64,000 nucleotides of DNA from Gracilibacillus lacisalsi DSM 19029 (GCF_000377765.1 NZ_KB898665.1:1-64000); one strand, 5' to 3'. Counted from the first letter of the stretch, positions 37,631-47,579 are shown. The notes: generated by a model from the letters alone, not told the origin. Program-made: numbers and translations.

Positions 37631-38614
37631 TTAATAGGGACCGCGAATATGATCGTGTACTTCATTTTTATAAAAGCTGCGTATTTTTTCTAACTCATGG
37701 TCGGAGAACGCGGGAACGTTAACTGCTGCCAGGTTATCTTCGACTTGTTTTACTGTTTTAAAACCTGGAATCACGGAAGAAACGGCTTCATGGCTTAAGA
37801 TCCATTTCAATGCTGCTCTTGTCATATTGCCTCTTCCCTCTGCAATCCATTCTAATTGCTTACTTAATTCTACGCCTTTAGTAAAAGACAAACCTGCAAA
37901 AGTTTCTCCGACATTAAATGCTTCACCATTTTGATTAAACTTACGGTGATCATCATCTTCGAACTGGTGATTTGTCGAGAATTTACCAGTTAATAACCCA
38001 CTTGCTAACGGCACTCGAGCTAATATACCGATATTCTTCTCCTGTGCAACTGGGAATAATTCTGTGATTGGCTTTTGACGGAACATGTTAAAAATCACTT
38101 GTAAGGCTGCTACATTCGGATTTTCCATTGCAAGCAATCCTTCTTCAACTGTCTCAACACTTACACCATAGTGGCGAATTTTTCCTTGTTGCTGTAATTT
38201 ATCCAAAACCTCAAATACCGCTCCATCTCGAATAATTTCAATTGGTGGACAATGAATTTGAATCAAGTCTAATTGTTCACGTTGTAATCTACGCAAACTG
38301 TTTTCTACATAATTGGTAACAGATTCTTCTGAGTATGTAGCAGGATCATGAATATCTCCAGCTCGACAAAATTTGGTTGCGATATAAATCTTATCTTCTT
38401 TTCCTTTCGTTGCTTTCGCAAGTAACTCCTCACTATGACCATCACCATATACATCAGCAGTATCAAAGAAGTTTACCCCGGCATCCATTGCTCTTGCCAA
38501 TCCATTTAATGCTTCTTCATCATTTGTTTGGCCCCATGCACCACCTATTGCCCAAGTACCAAAGCTTAACTCACTTATTTTCATATCAGTATTGCCAAAT
38601 TGACGATATTGCAT
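37631..38614 (-). CDS. Aldo/keto reductase
   Basis: The 327-residue NADPH-dependent (beta/alpha)8 oxidoreductase carries the catalytic tetrad in DTADVYGDG (Asp/Tyr near 51-56), ATKF (Lys near 81) and QIHCP (His near 122). The C-terminal cofactor loop VIPGFKTVKQVEDN is also present. It resembles the IolS/YhdN-like subgroup. It shares a strand with the SDR gene, 16 nt downstream of it, so the two are probably co-transcribed. The substrate is unknown; a sugar or aldehyde is likely. Confidence 0.87.
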   Translation of the reverse strand: MQYRQFGNTDMKISELSFGTWAIGGAWGQTNDEEALNGLARAMDAGVNFFDTADVYGDGHSEELLAKATKGKEDKIYIATKFCRAGDIHDPATYSEESVTNYVENSLRRLQREQLDLIQIHCPPIEIIRDGAVFEVLDKLQQQGKIRHYGVSVETVEEGLLAMENPNVAALQVIFNMFRQKPITELFPVAQEKNIGILARVPLASGLLTGKFSTNHQFEDDDHRKFNQNGEAFNVGETFAGLSFTKGVELSKQLEWIAEGRGNMTRAALKWILSHEAVSSVIPGFKTVKQVEDNLAAVNVPAFSDHELEKIRSFYKNEVHDHIRGPY

Positions 38615-38630
38615 AAAGTATCTCTCCTCT

Positions 38631-39488
38631 TTATTGATTGTTTGCTTTTACATAATCACGCCAGTTATGAACAGGCTGCCAACCTAACACTTCTTTTGCT
38701 TTTTTATTACTTAGTAAAGTTTCATACCCCTCTAACGGCTCACGAAAATCGGCTACATTAGGAAAGTACTTCTCCATCAGCTCTTTGCTTGTGATATCCA
38801 TACTGGAGTTGTCAGCGGCAAGGTTAAGTGTTACTGTTCCTAGCCCATCCTTTTCAACTGCTAATCGACAGGCTACTCCAGCATCTCGTGCATCGATATA
38901 ACTCCATAAAATCGGCTTACGCAATTCGGGTTTATGTATAAACGCCGGGAAATTCTCATACATATGTGGAGCAATAACATTACCTACCCGCATCGATACA
39001 ACTTGCATACCTGTACGCTGATGTATCATGTCAGCTGTTTTTTCGTTAACGATTTTAGAAAGACCATAACTATCCTCTGGCATTTGCGGATGTTCCTCAT
39101 CGACAGGTACATATAAAGGTTGTAGGTCTTGTTTACTAAAGACAAGCCCATAGGATGATTCACTAGAAGTAATCACTGCTTTTTGGATTCCTAGTGTACC
39201 TGCTGCTTCTAAAATATTATAAGTTGACATGACGTTATTTTGAAATGTTACTTCATTTGGATGGGAATACGCTACCGGTATTGCTGCTAAGTGAACGACA
39301 GCATCTGCACCTTCAAGCACTCCGTACACTTCACCAAGATTGGTTAAGTCTGTAATAATTGTTTTACATTTTGGATCTTCTGGGTGTTTTTGATCGACAT
39401 TAACTACCTCATAATCATGATCCAAAAATTCCTGAATAACAGACGGTCCTAATAAACCGCTCCCACCTGTAATCACTACCTTTGTCAT
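38631..39488 (-). CDS. NAD-dependent epimerase/dehydratase family protein
   Basis: This 285-residue extended short-chain dehydrogenase has the Rossmann motif GGSGLLGP near residues 8-15, a Ser in ITSSESSYG, and the catalytic YGLSK near 146-150. It belongs to the broad family that includes nucleotide-sugar epimerases and uronate or hexose dehydrogenases; sequence reading cannot decide which. Frames extend 21 codons upstream, but GAAGGTGG precedes the ATG at 39488. It forms a likely pair with the aldo-keto reductase. Confidence 0.83.
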   Translation of the reverse strand: MTKVVITGGSGLLGPSVIQEFLDHDYEVVNVDQKHPEDPKCKTIITDLTNLGEVYGVLEGADAVVHLAAIPVAYSHPNEVTFQNNVMSTYNILEAAGTLGIQKAVITSSESSYGLVFSKQDLQPLYVPVDEEHPQMPEDSYGLSKIVNEKTADMIHQRTGMQVVSMRVGNVIAPHMYENFPAFIHKPELRKPILWSYIDARDAGVACRLAVEKDGLGTVTLNLAADNSSMDITSKELMEKYFPNVADFREPLEGYETLLSNKKAKEVLGWQPVHNWRDYVKANNQ

Positions 39489-39590
39489 ACCGATGCCACC
39501 TTCCCCTTCTTTGTTTACGTTTTCACAGATTATTATACGTGCTTTTCCCAAAGATTAAAAAGAATCCGCTCAACTATCATTTTCATCTAA

Positions 39591-40195
39591 TTCGTAGTAG
39601 ATATAAACTGCGAAGTAATGAAAGGAGAAAAAGTGAGGCTTTCTCCCATTCCTGCTTAATGATGAGTGCTCACATACGCTCCGGCAGAATACTGCGCTTT
39701 CCGTGGGCTCAGCTTCAGCTAACTTGGTGAAGAAAGGCACTTCACCAAGTGGATCTTCAGCTCTCGCTGTCCCACAGGAGTCTCCGTATTCTGCCTACGC
39801 TATTTTTGTTATCTGATTATAGAAAGAAATGAACTCATGGAACTAACTTTTCTGTTTAATTACAGTACTTATCGAGCTGTAAAAACCCTTTTAGCATAGT
39901 CGTACCCTACGCTACATATGGTGGAGAAATCGACTGGCTGATTACGGATAAGTGTTGTGGAGCATATCTTAACGAAGGCCGCCCACTTTCACTCCTGTGG
40001 GAATGGTTTGTCCTGAAGATCCACTTTTTCGAGCGGTTTTGGCTCGAAAAAGTTAGCTGAAGGGCAAACCCCACGGAAAGGGAAGTGGGCAGCCGGAGTG
40101 GTAGTTATCATCACGATATATTTCAAAATTATCTCTTAATGCAGTACGAGTACGGGAGGAGAACAAAATCCATGTCCAGTTACTTCACAGTTTAT
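39591..40195 (+). repeat. Composite hairpin repeat, copy B
   Basis: The left end TTCGTAGTAGATATAAACTG continues CGAAGTAA (39591-39618). The right end is AGTTACTTCACAGTTT (about 40179-40193). Module I (39683-39795) has nested stems GGCAGAATAC/GTATTCTGCC, GTGGG/CCCAC and AACTTGGTGAAG/CTTCACCAAGT. Module II (about 39978-40095) is in the opposite sense, with stems GCCCACTT/AAGTGGGC, GTGGG/CCCAC and CACTTTTTCGAGC/GCTCGAAAAAGT. No gene lies in the gap apart from this element. The remaining bases up to 40332 show only the ribosome binding site AAAGGAGG. Confidence 0.8.
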
Positions 40196-40332
40196 AAATT
40201 ATACACATCACTTCTAAAGGTAGAGTTGGCTTTCTTTTCTGTTTCGGTTATCGATCAATGTTTTATTGTCTGATATGATAGAAAATAGGTAAGATATGAT
40301 CAAATCCTTACAAAAGGAGGACTCTGGCATTA

Positions 40333-41862
40333 ATGAAAGAATTTTATAAAGTTCTGATTGTCGATGATGAAATGCTAATAAGGCAAGGAATTATAAATTA
40401 TATTGAATGGGAAAGTGAAGGATACAAAATTATTGGGGAAGCTTCAAATGGTGAAGAAGCGCTACAGTTGATGGAATTATACCACCCCCATATTATGATT
40501 ACCGATATCGTCATGCCAGGAATGGATGGCATTGAATTAGTGAAGAACGTAAAAGAAAACTACCCTGAAACAGAAGTTATTGTATTAAGCAGCTTTGAAG
40601 ATTTTGATTACGTAAGACAAACGTTTCAAAGCGGTGTAGCTGATTATATTCTGAAACCAAAATTAAATACAAAAGAGTTATTAGATACCTTAAACCGTGT
40701 CACTCAAAAGCAAAAAAAGGCAGCGAATGTAAGCAATAGCCAATCATCAATGGGAGAAATATGCAAAAAGATCATAGAGGGCTATCAATCCATACGTGAA
40801 ATGGATTTTGCACGAAAACAATTTACATATGATACGTTCACTCTTATTGAGGCGCTTTGGAATAAAAAAGAAACTAGTACATTATCTATTACTACTATAA
40901 AAAACCAACTAGAGAAACAGCTCTCAAAGGTAAAAGTGCAACATATTCCATTAAAGGAGCATAGTATCTTATTTCTCGTTAATTTCAATTCCGATGATTT
41001 GCCACAAGTAAAAGATGCTATTTATGCATGTGATAAGGAAGATGATTCATCGAGTCTAAAATGGATTATCAGCACACCTTTTCAGACTATCGACACACTA
41101 AAAAACACGTATGAGACAAACCATCTAACCATACAGCAATATCATTTTTATTTGCCGGACCGCACGTTCCTTTTCTACGATGACTTGCCTGAAGCAGCAG
41201 AAACAAAGGCAGTATTTGACTTGAATCAGCTGATATATTTATTTAAACACAAGCAATTCCAGGAAGCTTTTATCTATCTAAATGAACATATAGGATTACT
41301 CTCCAATCAATATGAAACAGATGTTTTTGAATTTAAATCATGGCTAGAAAACATTATGTTTAATATTATCGTTCTACTCGGAAACATGAAGTATGATATT
41401 GAAGAGCTCGAGGCAGAAAAATATCACTATTTCTCAGAAATCAATGAAGCCTTTCATGTACGAGAAGCGATATCGATATTTGATACATTTTTAGCAAAAG
41501 TAGAGAAAAAAGTACGGCCTACAAGTACCGAGACAACTTCCAACATCCAGCTGTTATTAGATTATATTGAGGAACATTATGACAGTCATTTAACATTGAG
41601 TACGTTAGCTGATCATTTTCATTTTAATCCTTCCTATTTATCGAGCTATTTTAGTAAACATCACCGCGAAGGGTTTAGTGAATACTTGAATCATGTTCGT
41701 ATCAAGAATGCGAGGAAATTGTTGAAGGAAACGGATATGCCTATATCGGCTGTTAGTGAAGCGGTAGGATATTCTGACCATAGTTATTTCACAAAAGTAT
41801 TTAAAAAGCTGACGGCTAAATCGCCAAGTACTTACCGCAAAGAAAACAAACCGACGAATTGA
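40333..41862 (+). CDS. YesN-type response regulator with AraC-like DNA-binding domain
   Basis: The 509-residue regulator has an N-terminal receiver domain (1-125) with acidic residues Asp11/Asp12, phosphoacceptor Asp58 (ITDIVMPG) and Lys in LKPK. A roughly 250-residue middle region of no clear family follows. The C-terminal AraC-type double helix-turn-helix (about 405-505) contains LSTLADHFHFNPSYLSSYF and PISAVSEAVGYSDHSYF. The partner kinase follows after 10 nt. It presumably activates the adjacent sugar ABC transporter genes. Confidence 0.92.
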   Translation: MKEFYKVLIVDDEMLIRQGIINYIEWESEGYKIIGEASNGEEALQLMELYHPHIMITDIVMPGMDGIELVKNVKENYPETEVIVLSSFEDFDYVRQTFQSGVADYILKPKLNTKELLDTLNRVTQKQKKAANVSNSQSSMGEICKKIIEGYQSIREMDFARKQFTYDTFTLIEALWNKKETSTLSITTIKNQLEKQLSKVKVQHIPLKEHSILFLVNFNSDDLPQVKDAIYACDKEDDSSSLKWIISTPFQTIDTLKNTYETNHLTIQQYHFYLPDRTFLFYDDLPEAAETKAVFDLNQLIYLFKHKQFQEAFIYLNEHIGLLSNQYETDVFEFKSWLENIMFNIIVLLGNMKYDIEELEAEKYHYFSEINEAFHVREAISIFDTFLAKVEKKVRPTSTETTSNIQLLLDYIEEHYDSHLTLSTLADHFHFNPSYLSSYFSKHHREGFSEYLNHVRIKNARKLLKETDMPISAVSEAVGYSDHSYFTKVFKKLTAKSPSTYRKENKPTN

Positions 41863-41872
41863 GGCTGTTTGA

Positions 41873-43636
41873 ATGAAGAAGTTAATCCGTATTATACAAA
41901 CAAATAATCTATTTATGAAGATTTTCTTAGTCATGGTAATCAGTATCATCGCCGTATCGTTATCGATCACCTACAGCAGCATTCGTATGTCGAGTAATTT
42001 ATTTATCGATACATTCAGCATCACCAATTCTAAAATTATGAATCAAATCACCGAAAGATTTAATTCTTTTACGGATTCGATTGTGTCAGCCTCACTAGAG
42101 GTCGATACAAATGGCACAATCAAACAATTGCTACAGGAAGAGCAGGAAAATGCTATTGACAAATCCATCTTCTATTATCATATGACCAGAGAAATGGATC
42201 GAATTTATGCGGAAGTAGATCCTAATGATGCTAATATGATTATTATGAGCAACAATCAGGACATTTTTAATATGAAATACGTTAAATGGCAAGTTGATGG
42301 AGAAAAATTAGCTAATCATGAAATGATAGATCGTGTAGAAGCTAGCCCAAATGACATCGTGTATCAATTCGAAGATTCAGAGGTGACCAATGGTGTTCCG
42401 ATGATCATTGCTTCCAAAGCCTTAAAATTACGATCAGACTATATATATGGTTATTTATTTTTTTCACTGACGGAACGAGACCTAAAGAAATTTTATGAAA
42501 GTTATACAGGGGCCGGAAATAACGTAATGTTAGTTTCACCAAACGGCCAAATTATTTCTAGTAACCAAGAAAAAATGATCGGGGAATCATCTCCCGAATT
42601 GTTAGACTATGCGAAGAGTTTTGAAGATAAAAATTCAGAATACCGAAGAGTAGATATTTTTGGTCAGAACTACATTCTCCTTTCCGAGTATATACCTAGC
42701 CTTGATATATATCTTGTCAATTTGATTGATCAGGAAATCATTGCTGAAAATGTCATCGATACTAGTGAAATTGTCTTGATTAGCATTGCTATTGTCAGTT
42801 TGGCAGTTCTTGTTGCCTTCTTAATATTGCGTAAGATGACCGTATCCATTAGTCAACTTGTTCATCAAATTTCAGATATGGCCAGGTATCAATTTAATAA
42901 ACCATTAAAGGAAACAGGCGGATATGAAACAAGAAAAATAGCAAAGGCTTTCAATTATATGTTAAATGAACTGCAGGATTATGTTCAAATTTTGATGAAT
43001 ACACAAGAGAAACAAAGAAAAGCAGAATTAGAAACTTTGCAACACCAAATTAATCCGCATTTTATCTATAATACATTAGCTTCCATTAAATTTATGATTC
43101 GACAAGAGAAAAAAGAAAAAGCAGCTGACACCATTGATTCCTTTATTGCCTTAATTCAAAACTCTTTAAGCAATATCGAGGAAACGATAACAGTTGAACA
43201 GGAATTAGAGAACCTCAAAAATTATGTGCAAATTAATCAAGCAAGATACGGTGATCGAATACAGGTCAATTACTTGGTAGCACCTGACTGTCTGCATCTT
43301 TATTTACCTAAGCTAGTTATTCAACCTTTTATCGAGAATGCTTTCTTTCATGCGTTTACAAAGAAAAAAACTGGTTTCATTCAAATATTAATTGCGCAAA
43401 AAGAAGATTCGCTTATCTGTGAAATTATTGATAATGGCGATGGCATGATACCAGAGCGGTTAGACAACAAAACCATCAAATCAAAAGAGAAAAGACAACT
43501 GTTCAGTGGTATTGGAGTAAAAAATGTGCATGAGCGCATTCAATTATTGTATGGAAAAGATTACGGCGTAGAAATAGAAAGTGAGCCAGCAAAAGGAACA
43601 AAAGTAAAAATTAAGCTACCTGTTAGAGAATTATAA
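41873..43636 (+). CDS. YesM-type sensor histidine kinase
   Basis: The 587-residue membrane kinase has transmembrane segments near 15-35 and 300-320 bracketing an extracellular Cache-like sensor region. A HAMP domain (about 320-375), the His_kinase domain with HQINPHFIYNTLASIKF (phospho-His near 394) and an ATPase domain (IDNGDGM, FSGIGVKNVHERI) follow. Such kinases sense extracellular oligosaccharides, often with a binding protein. It pairs with the upstream response regulator. Confidence 0.92.
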   Translation: MKKLIRIIQTNNLFMKIFLVMVISIIAVSLSITYSSIRMSSNLFIDTFSITNSKIMNQITERFNSFTDSIVSASLEVDTNGTIKQLLQEEQENAIDKSIFYYHMTREMDRIYAEVDPNDANMIIMSNNQDIFNMKYVKWQVDGEKLANHEMIDRVEASPNDIVYQFEDSEVTNGVPMIIASKALKLRSDYIYGYLFFSLTERDLKKFYESYTGAGNNVMLVSPNGQIISSNQEKMIGESSPELLDYAKSFEDKNSEYRRVDIFGQNYILLSEYIPSLDIYLVNLIDQEIIAENVIDTSEIVLISIAIVSLAVLVAFLILRKMTVSISQLVHQISDMARYQFNKPLKETGGYETRKIAKAFNYMLNELQDYVQILMNTQEKQRKAELETLQHQINPHFIYNTLASIKFMIRQEKKEKAADTIDSFIALIQNSLSNIEETITVEQELENLKNYVQINQARYGDRIQVNYLVAPDCLHLYLPKLVIQPFIENAFFHAFTKKKTGFIQILIAQKEDSLICEIIDNGDGMIPERLDNKTIKSKEKRQLFSGIGVKNVHERIQLLYGKDYGVEIESEPAKGTKVKIKLPVREL

Positions 43637-43733
43637 TCCAAAAACCGTCTACCTAAAAAAATTACAAAATCTAAAATAAATCATAATAAAAGTCATGGAA
43701 ATCATTCAGTCTAAAAATAGTTTCATTTTTTGC

Positions 43734-43767
43734 TAAAGATCTTTCAAGAGGTCTTTAGTCTTTTTTT
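43734..43767 (+). terminator. Terminator after the kinase gene
   Basis: TAAAGATC pairs with GGTCTTTA (one G-U) around TTTCAAGA and is followed by GTCTTTTTTT. Confidence 0.75.
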
Positions 43768-43788
43768 GTTACACTTACATTACATCGT

Positions 43789-43802
43789 TGGAAGCGATTT
43801 CA
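43789..43802 (+). promoter_or_regulatory. Catabolite-responsive element (cre)
   Basis: TGGAAGCGATTTCA matches the CcpA consensus TGNAARCGNWWWCA at every position. It lies 31 bp before the binding-protein start, so glucose repression of this transporter is expected. Confidence 0.75.
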
Positions 43803-43833
43803 CAATTACAAAAATCTTGAGGGGGTTTTTAAA

Positions 43834-45132
43834 ATGAGAGAAAAATTATCTGCAAAGTTTTGGTTGTTAATCGTGGCAATTTTAACAGCTATGGTGTTAG
43901 CAGCATGCTCTGGTGGTGATGAAGATGGCGGCGATGAAACAACGGAAGGAAATGCTGAAGGCATCACTGCATGGGCATGGGATGTAAATTTTAATATTGC
44001 GGCTTTAGAACTTGCTTTGGAACATTATGATAATGAAGATTTCGATATGGAGATTATCGAAAATGCACAAGATGATATTGTACAACGACTTAATACCGGC
44101 TTAAGTTCCGGAACGATGAATGGTATGCCAAACATCGTATTAATCGAAGACCAACGTGCACAAAGCTTTTTGCAATCTTATCCAGATGCTTTCTATCCGA
44201 TAGGTGATTATTTTAATACAGAAGATTTTGCTGACTACAAGCTAGCTCCAACAAGCTATGATGGCGAACAATATGGGCTTCCATTTGATACAGGTGTAAC
44301 AGGTTTCTTCTATCGTACCGATTATCTTGAAGAAGCAGGATATACACATGATGATTTAGTAGATATCACTTGGAATGAATATGTGGAAATTGCTAAAGAT
44401 GTAAAAGACAAAACTGGGCAAGCAATGCTTTCTCTTGACCCTAATGATTTAGGCATTCTACGTGTGATGATGCAAAGCACAGGCACATGGTACACAACAG
44501 AAGATGGAACCATTCAACTTGAAGGTAATGAACCATTACAAATGGCTTTAGAAAACTATAAAGAATTAATGGATAATGATGTTGTTAAATTAAACTCTGA
44601 CTGGAGTCAATACTTAGCAGCATTTAACAGTGGTGATGTAGCATCTGTTCCTGCTGGTAACTGGATTGCACCTAGTATTGAAGCTGAAGAATCACAAGCA
44701 GGACTGTGGCGAGTAGCACCTACACCTCGTTTAGACATGGAAGGTGCAGTAAATGCATCAAACCAAGGTGGTAGTTCATTCTATGTATTAAATATCGATG
44801 GAAAAGAAGAAGCCGCTGAATTCTTAGGTGAAACGTTTGGTTCTGACGTTGAATTCTATCAAGACTTAGTCCAAGAAATTGGAGCAATCGGTACATTCAT
44901 TCCGGCTTCTGAAGGGGATGCATACCAATTCGAAAATGAATTCTTTAATAATCAACAAGTAGTATATGATTTCTCTCAATGGATGGAGGAAATTCCACAA
45001 GTTGATTACGGAATGAACACGTACGGTATTGAAGATATCTTATCAGCAGAAATTCAACAATACTTGGATGGTAAAAGTCTAGAAGACGTACTATCAGATG
45101 CACAAGCACAAGCTGAAAATCAATTTAAATAA
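43834..45132 (+). CDS. Sugar ABC transporter substrate-binding lipoprotein
   Basis: The 432-residue extracellular solute-binding protein (family 1) has lipobox LAAC near 22-25, an acidic Gly/Asp/Glu linker and a mature domain starting ITAWAWDVNF. GAGGGGG precedes the ATG. It follows the two-component pair, with a cre site in its promoter and a terminator after it, so it would be expressed above its permeases. The sugar cannot be named, since no glycosidase is attached. Confidence 0.9.
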   Translation: MREKLSAKFWLLIVAILTAMVLAACSGGDEDGGDETTEGNAEGITAWAWDVNFNIAALELALEHYDNEDFDMEIIENAQDDIVQRLNTGLSSGTMNGMPNIVLIEDQRAQSFLQSYPDAFYPIGDYFNTEDFADYKLAPTSYDGEQYGLPFDTGVTGFFYRTDYLEEAGYTHDDLVDITWNEYVEIAKDVKDKTGQAMLSLDPNDLGILRVMMQSTGTWYTTEDGTIQLEGNEPLQMALENYKELMDNDVVKLNSDWSQYLAAFNSGDVASVPAGNWIAPSIEAEESQAGLWRVAPTPRLDMEGAVNASNQGGSSFYVLNIDGKEEAAEFLGETFGSDVEFYQDLVQEIGAIGTFIPASEGDAYQFENEFFNNQQVVYDFSQWMEEIPQVDYGMNTYGIEDILSAEIQQYLDGKSLEDVLSDAQAQAENQFK

Positions 45133-45140
45133 GTAGAATA

Positions 45141-45187
45141 AAGCCTTGGGAATCAGCTCGTCCCTTATTACCCAAGGCTTTCTTTTC
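45141..45187 (+). terminator. Attenuating terminator between binding protein and permeases
   Basis: AAGCCTTGGG (45141-45150) pairs with CCCAAGGCTT (45171-45180) and is followed by TCTTTT. Partial read-through would lower permease expression relative to the binding protein. Confidence 0.8.
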
Positions 45188-45235
45188 CCTTATGAATAGT
45201 AGTATAAAAAACTCGTTATGAGGAGGGGGATAATC

Positions 45236-46144
45236 ATGAGTCAAGCTTCTAGTCCAACACATCAAAGAACATTTACTCAGCGATTGAGAAAGAATTATAT
45301 CGGTTGGCTTTTTATCATTTTATCTGTCTTAGGAATTTCTCTTTTCTATTTTTACCCAATGGTTCAAGCATTTTTGTTGTCCTTGCAATCAGGTATGGGC
45401 TCGACCTTGGAATACGTTGGTTTCGATAACTATGTAAGATTATTTAATGACCCGACTTTTATTACTGCTTTAACTAATACCATATTATACTTGTTGGTAC
45501 AAGTCCCTTTAATGATTGTTTTAGCTTTAGTATTTTCCGTGTTATTAAATGACCCTACATTGAAATTCAAAGGCTTTTTTCGTACTGCGATCTTTCTACC
45601 CGCTGTTACTTCCCTTGTAGCATATGCGGTTATTTTTAAATATTTATTCGGTAATGATGGATTAGTGAACGATTTCCTCTTAAGTATGAATATAATTTCG
45701 TCTCCTATCGCATGGTTGTCTGATCCGTTTTGGGCGAAAATAACCATCATCTTAGCCATCACTTGGAGATGGACTGGTTACAATATGATTTTCTATCTAT
45801 CTGCTCTGCAGAATGTAGATAAATCCATGTATGAAGCAGCCAAAATTGATGGTGCGTCTGCTATGCAACAGTTTTTCTTTATAACAATACCTCTATTAAA
45901 ACCAATCATTTTGTTTACTTCTATCGTATCAACCATTGGGACTTTGCAATTGTTTGATGAGGTAATGAATATAACAAGTGGCGGACCTGGTAACTCCACT
46001 ATGACGATTTCCATGTATATTTATAACTTATCCTTTGAATATACACCAGACTTTGGATATGCAGCTACTGTTTCATACGTCGTTTTGATCTTAGTTGTCA
46101 TCCTATCCTTTATTCAATTTAGAGTGGCAGGTGATCGAGATTGA
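45236..46144 (+). CDS. Sugar ABC transporter permease (MalF-type)
   Basis: The 302-residue membrane protein has about six transmembrane segments and the EAA loop YEAAKIDGASAMQQFFFITIPLLKP. GAGGAGGGGG precedes the ATG at 45236, ruling out the in-frame codons upstream. Its stop overlaps the TTG start of the next permease by four bases. It forms the channel with that protein. Confidence 0.9.
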   Translation: MSQASSPTHQRTFTQRLRKNYIGWLFIILSVLGISLFYFYPMVQAFLLSLQSGMGSTLEYVGFDNYVRLFNDPTFITALTNTILYLLVQVPLMIVLALVFSVLLNDPTLKFKGFFRTAIFLPAVTSLVAYAVIFKYLFGNDGLVNDFLLSMNIISSPIAWLSDPFWAKITIILAITWRWTGYNMIFYLSALQNVDKSMYEAAKIDGASAMQQFFFITIPLLKPIILFTSIVSTIGTLQLFDEVMNITSGGPGNSTMTISMYIYNLSFEYTPDFGYAATVSYVVLILVVILSFIQFRVAGDRD

Positions 46145-46968
46145 AAAAGTTAAAACGAGTTTTCACTTATCTATTTTTAAGTGTTGCAGCAATTGTGTCT
46201 ATTTTCCCTTTCTTATGGATGTTAGTAAGTATGACGAACAAGTCAGTTGATGTAACAGCTGGGCGGTTAATTCCTGGTACTCATTTTATTGAGAACTTAA
46301 AAAACCTCCTTGATCAGACACAAATTGGTATAGCCTTATGGAATTCATTTGTGATCGCCATTATTACAACGGTTTTAACACTATTAATCGGCTCATTAGC
46401 TGGTTATGGTTTTGAAATTTTTCGATCAAAAGGTAAAGACATCGTTTTTAATATTTTGGTTTTATCGATGATGATTCCCTTTGCTGCGATTATGATTCCG
46501 TTGTACCGTTTGTTTGGAAGGATTTCTGCTGATGCACCGCTGATCGGTTTGGATACGTTAGCAGCAGCTTTCCTACCGACGATTATTACAGCCTTTTTCA
46601 TTTTCTTCTTTAGACAGAATACGAAAATGTTTGCGAGAGAGTTGGTAGAGGCAGGAAGAATTGATGGTTTGAGTGAATGGGGTATCTTTTTCCGAATTTA
46701 TATGCCGACAATGAAAACAACGTATGCGGCGGCAGCGATTATCGCATTTATGAATAGCTGGAATAACTATCTTTGGCCATTAGTTGTGCTTCAATCTCCG
46801 AATAAGCAAACTATACCATTGTTAATCTCCAACCTTGGAGCAGGGTACACACCGGACTATGGAGTAATCATGACAGCGATCGTTATTGCAACACTCCCTA
46901 CGGCACTTGTATTCTTCCTCATGCAGAGACACTTTGTTGCTGGTATGATGGGGTCTGTGAAAGGATAA
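46141..46968 (+). CDS. Sugar ABC transporter permease (MalG-type), TTG start
   Basis: The 275-residue permease has six predicted membrane segments and the loop VEAGRIDGLSEWGIFFRIYMPTMK. The start is the TTG in ATTGA, overlapping the upstream stop, which indicates translational coupling; AGGTGA lies at a suitable distance. No ATPase gene follows, so a shared ATPase is presumed. A terminator ends the operon. Confidence 0.88.
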   Translation: MKKLKRVFTYLFLSVAAIVSIFPFLWMLVSMTNKSVDVTAGRLIPGTHFIENLKNLLDQTQIGIALWNSFVIAIITTVLTLLIGSLAGYGFEIFRSKGKDIVFNILVLSMMIPFAAIMIPLYRLFGRISADAPLIGLDTLAAAFLPTIITAFFIFFFRQNTKMFARELVEAGRIDGLSEWGIFFRIYMPTMKTTYAAAAIIAFMNSWNNYLWPLVVLQSPNKQTIPLLISNLGAGYTPDYGVIMTAIVIATLPTALVFFLMQRHFVAGMMGSVKG

Positions 46969-46988
46969 AGAAAAATTCAAAGTTTGAT

Positions 46989-47020
46989 AAAACCCTGTAT
47001 TAATACAGGGTTTTTCTTTT
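46989..47020 (+). terminator. Terminator of the first orphan-sugar ABC operon
   Basis: AAAACCCTGTATTA pairs with TAATACAGGGTTTT and ends in a T-rich tract. Confidence 0.85.
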
Positions 47021-47141
47021 AGCCTCTAAACCTCAGTTGTATCATTCAAATTTTGATTAAAGAGGAAAGGCTATGAAGCAATCGAGGAGAAATTCCTAAG
47101 AAACATATGTGATACAATTTGGCCAATAGGGGGTTTAAGCT

Positions 47142-47579
47142 ATGAAAATCCATAGAATAGATCATGTGGGTATAATTGTAAATGATCTTCCTGCCACTAA
47201 AGCCTTTTTTCTTGACCTTGGACTTGAAGTACTAGGGGAAACAGAAGTCAATGGCGAGTGGGTGGAACGAATAATTGGGCTTAATGACGTTAAAGAGACG
47301 GTTGTAATGTTGGGGATGCCAGAAGGACAATCAACGGTGGAACTCGTCAAATTCCATACACCGACAGATGAGAAAGGAATTCAACAATCTTCTGCAAACA
47401 CCTTGGGGATACGGCATATTGCATTTGCTGTTGAAGATATTGAAGCTGTTGTTGCCAAATTAAAAAAGAATGGTGCGGAACTTGTTGGTGAAATACAAAA
47501 CTACAAAAACGCTTATAAATTATGCTACGTTCGTGGGCCGGAGGGAATTATTTTAGAGTTAGCGGAACAACTCAAATAA
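47142..47579 (+). CDS. VOC-family (glyoxalase/bleomycin resistance fold) protein
   Basis: The 145-residue protein has a paired beta-alpha-beta-beta-beta architecture. It begins with a metal-ligand-like IDHVGIIVNDL, has IRHIAFAVEDIEAVV in the second half, and ends GPEGIILELAEQL, where the Glu is a typical ligand. Members include glyoxalase I, methylmalonyl-CoA epimerase and dioxygenase-like enzymes; the function here is open. It is a single gene. Confidence 0.8.
   Translation: MKIHRIDHVGIIVNDLPATKAFFLDLGLEVLGETEVNGEWVERIIGLNDVKETVVMLGMPEGQSTVELVKFHTPTDEKGIQQSSANTLGIRHIAFAVEDIEAVVAKLKKNGAELVGEIQNYKNAYKLCYVRGPEGIILELAEQLK

Noticed and set aside
39482-40273. Short open frames within repeat copies B and C
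   Set aside because: They are not conserved between copies in frame or length, while the hairpin pairing is.
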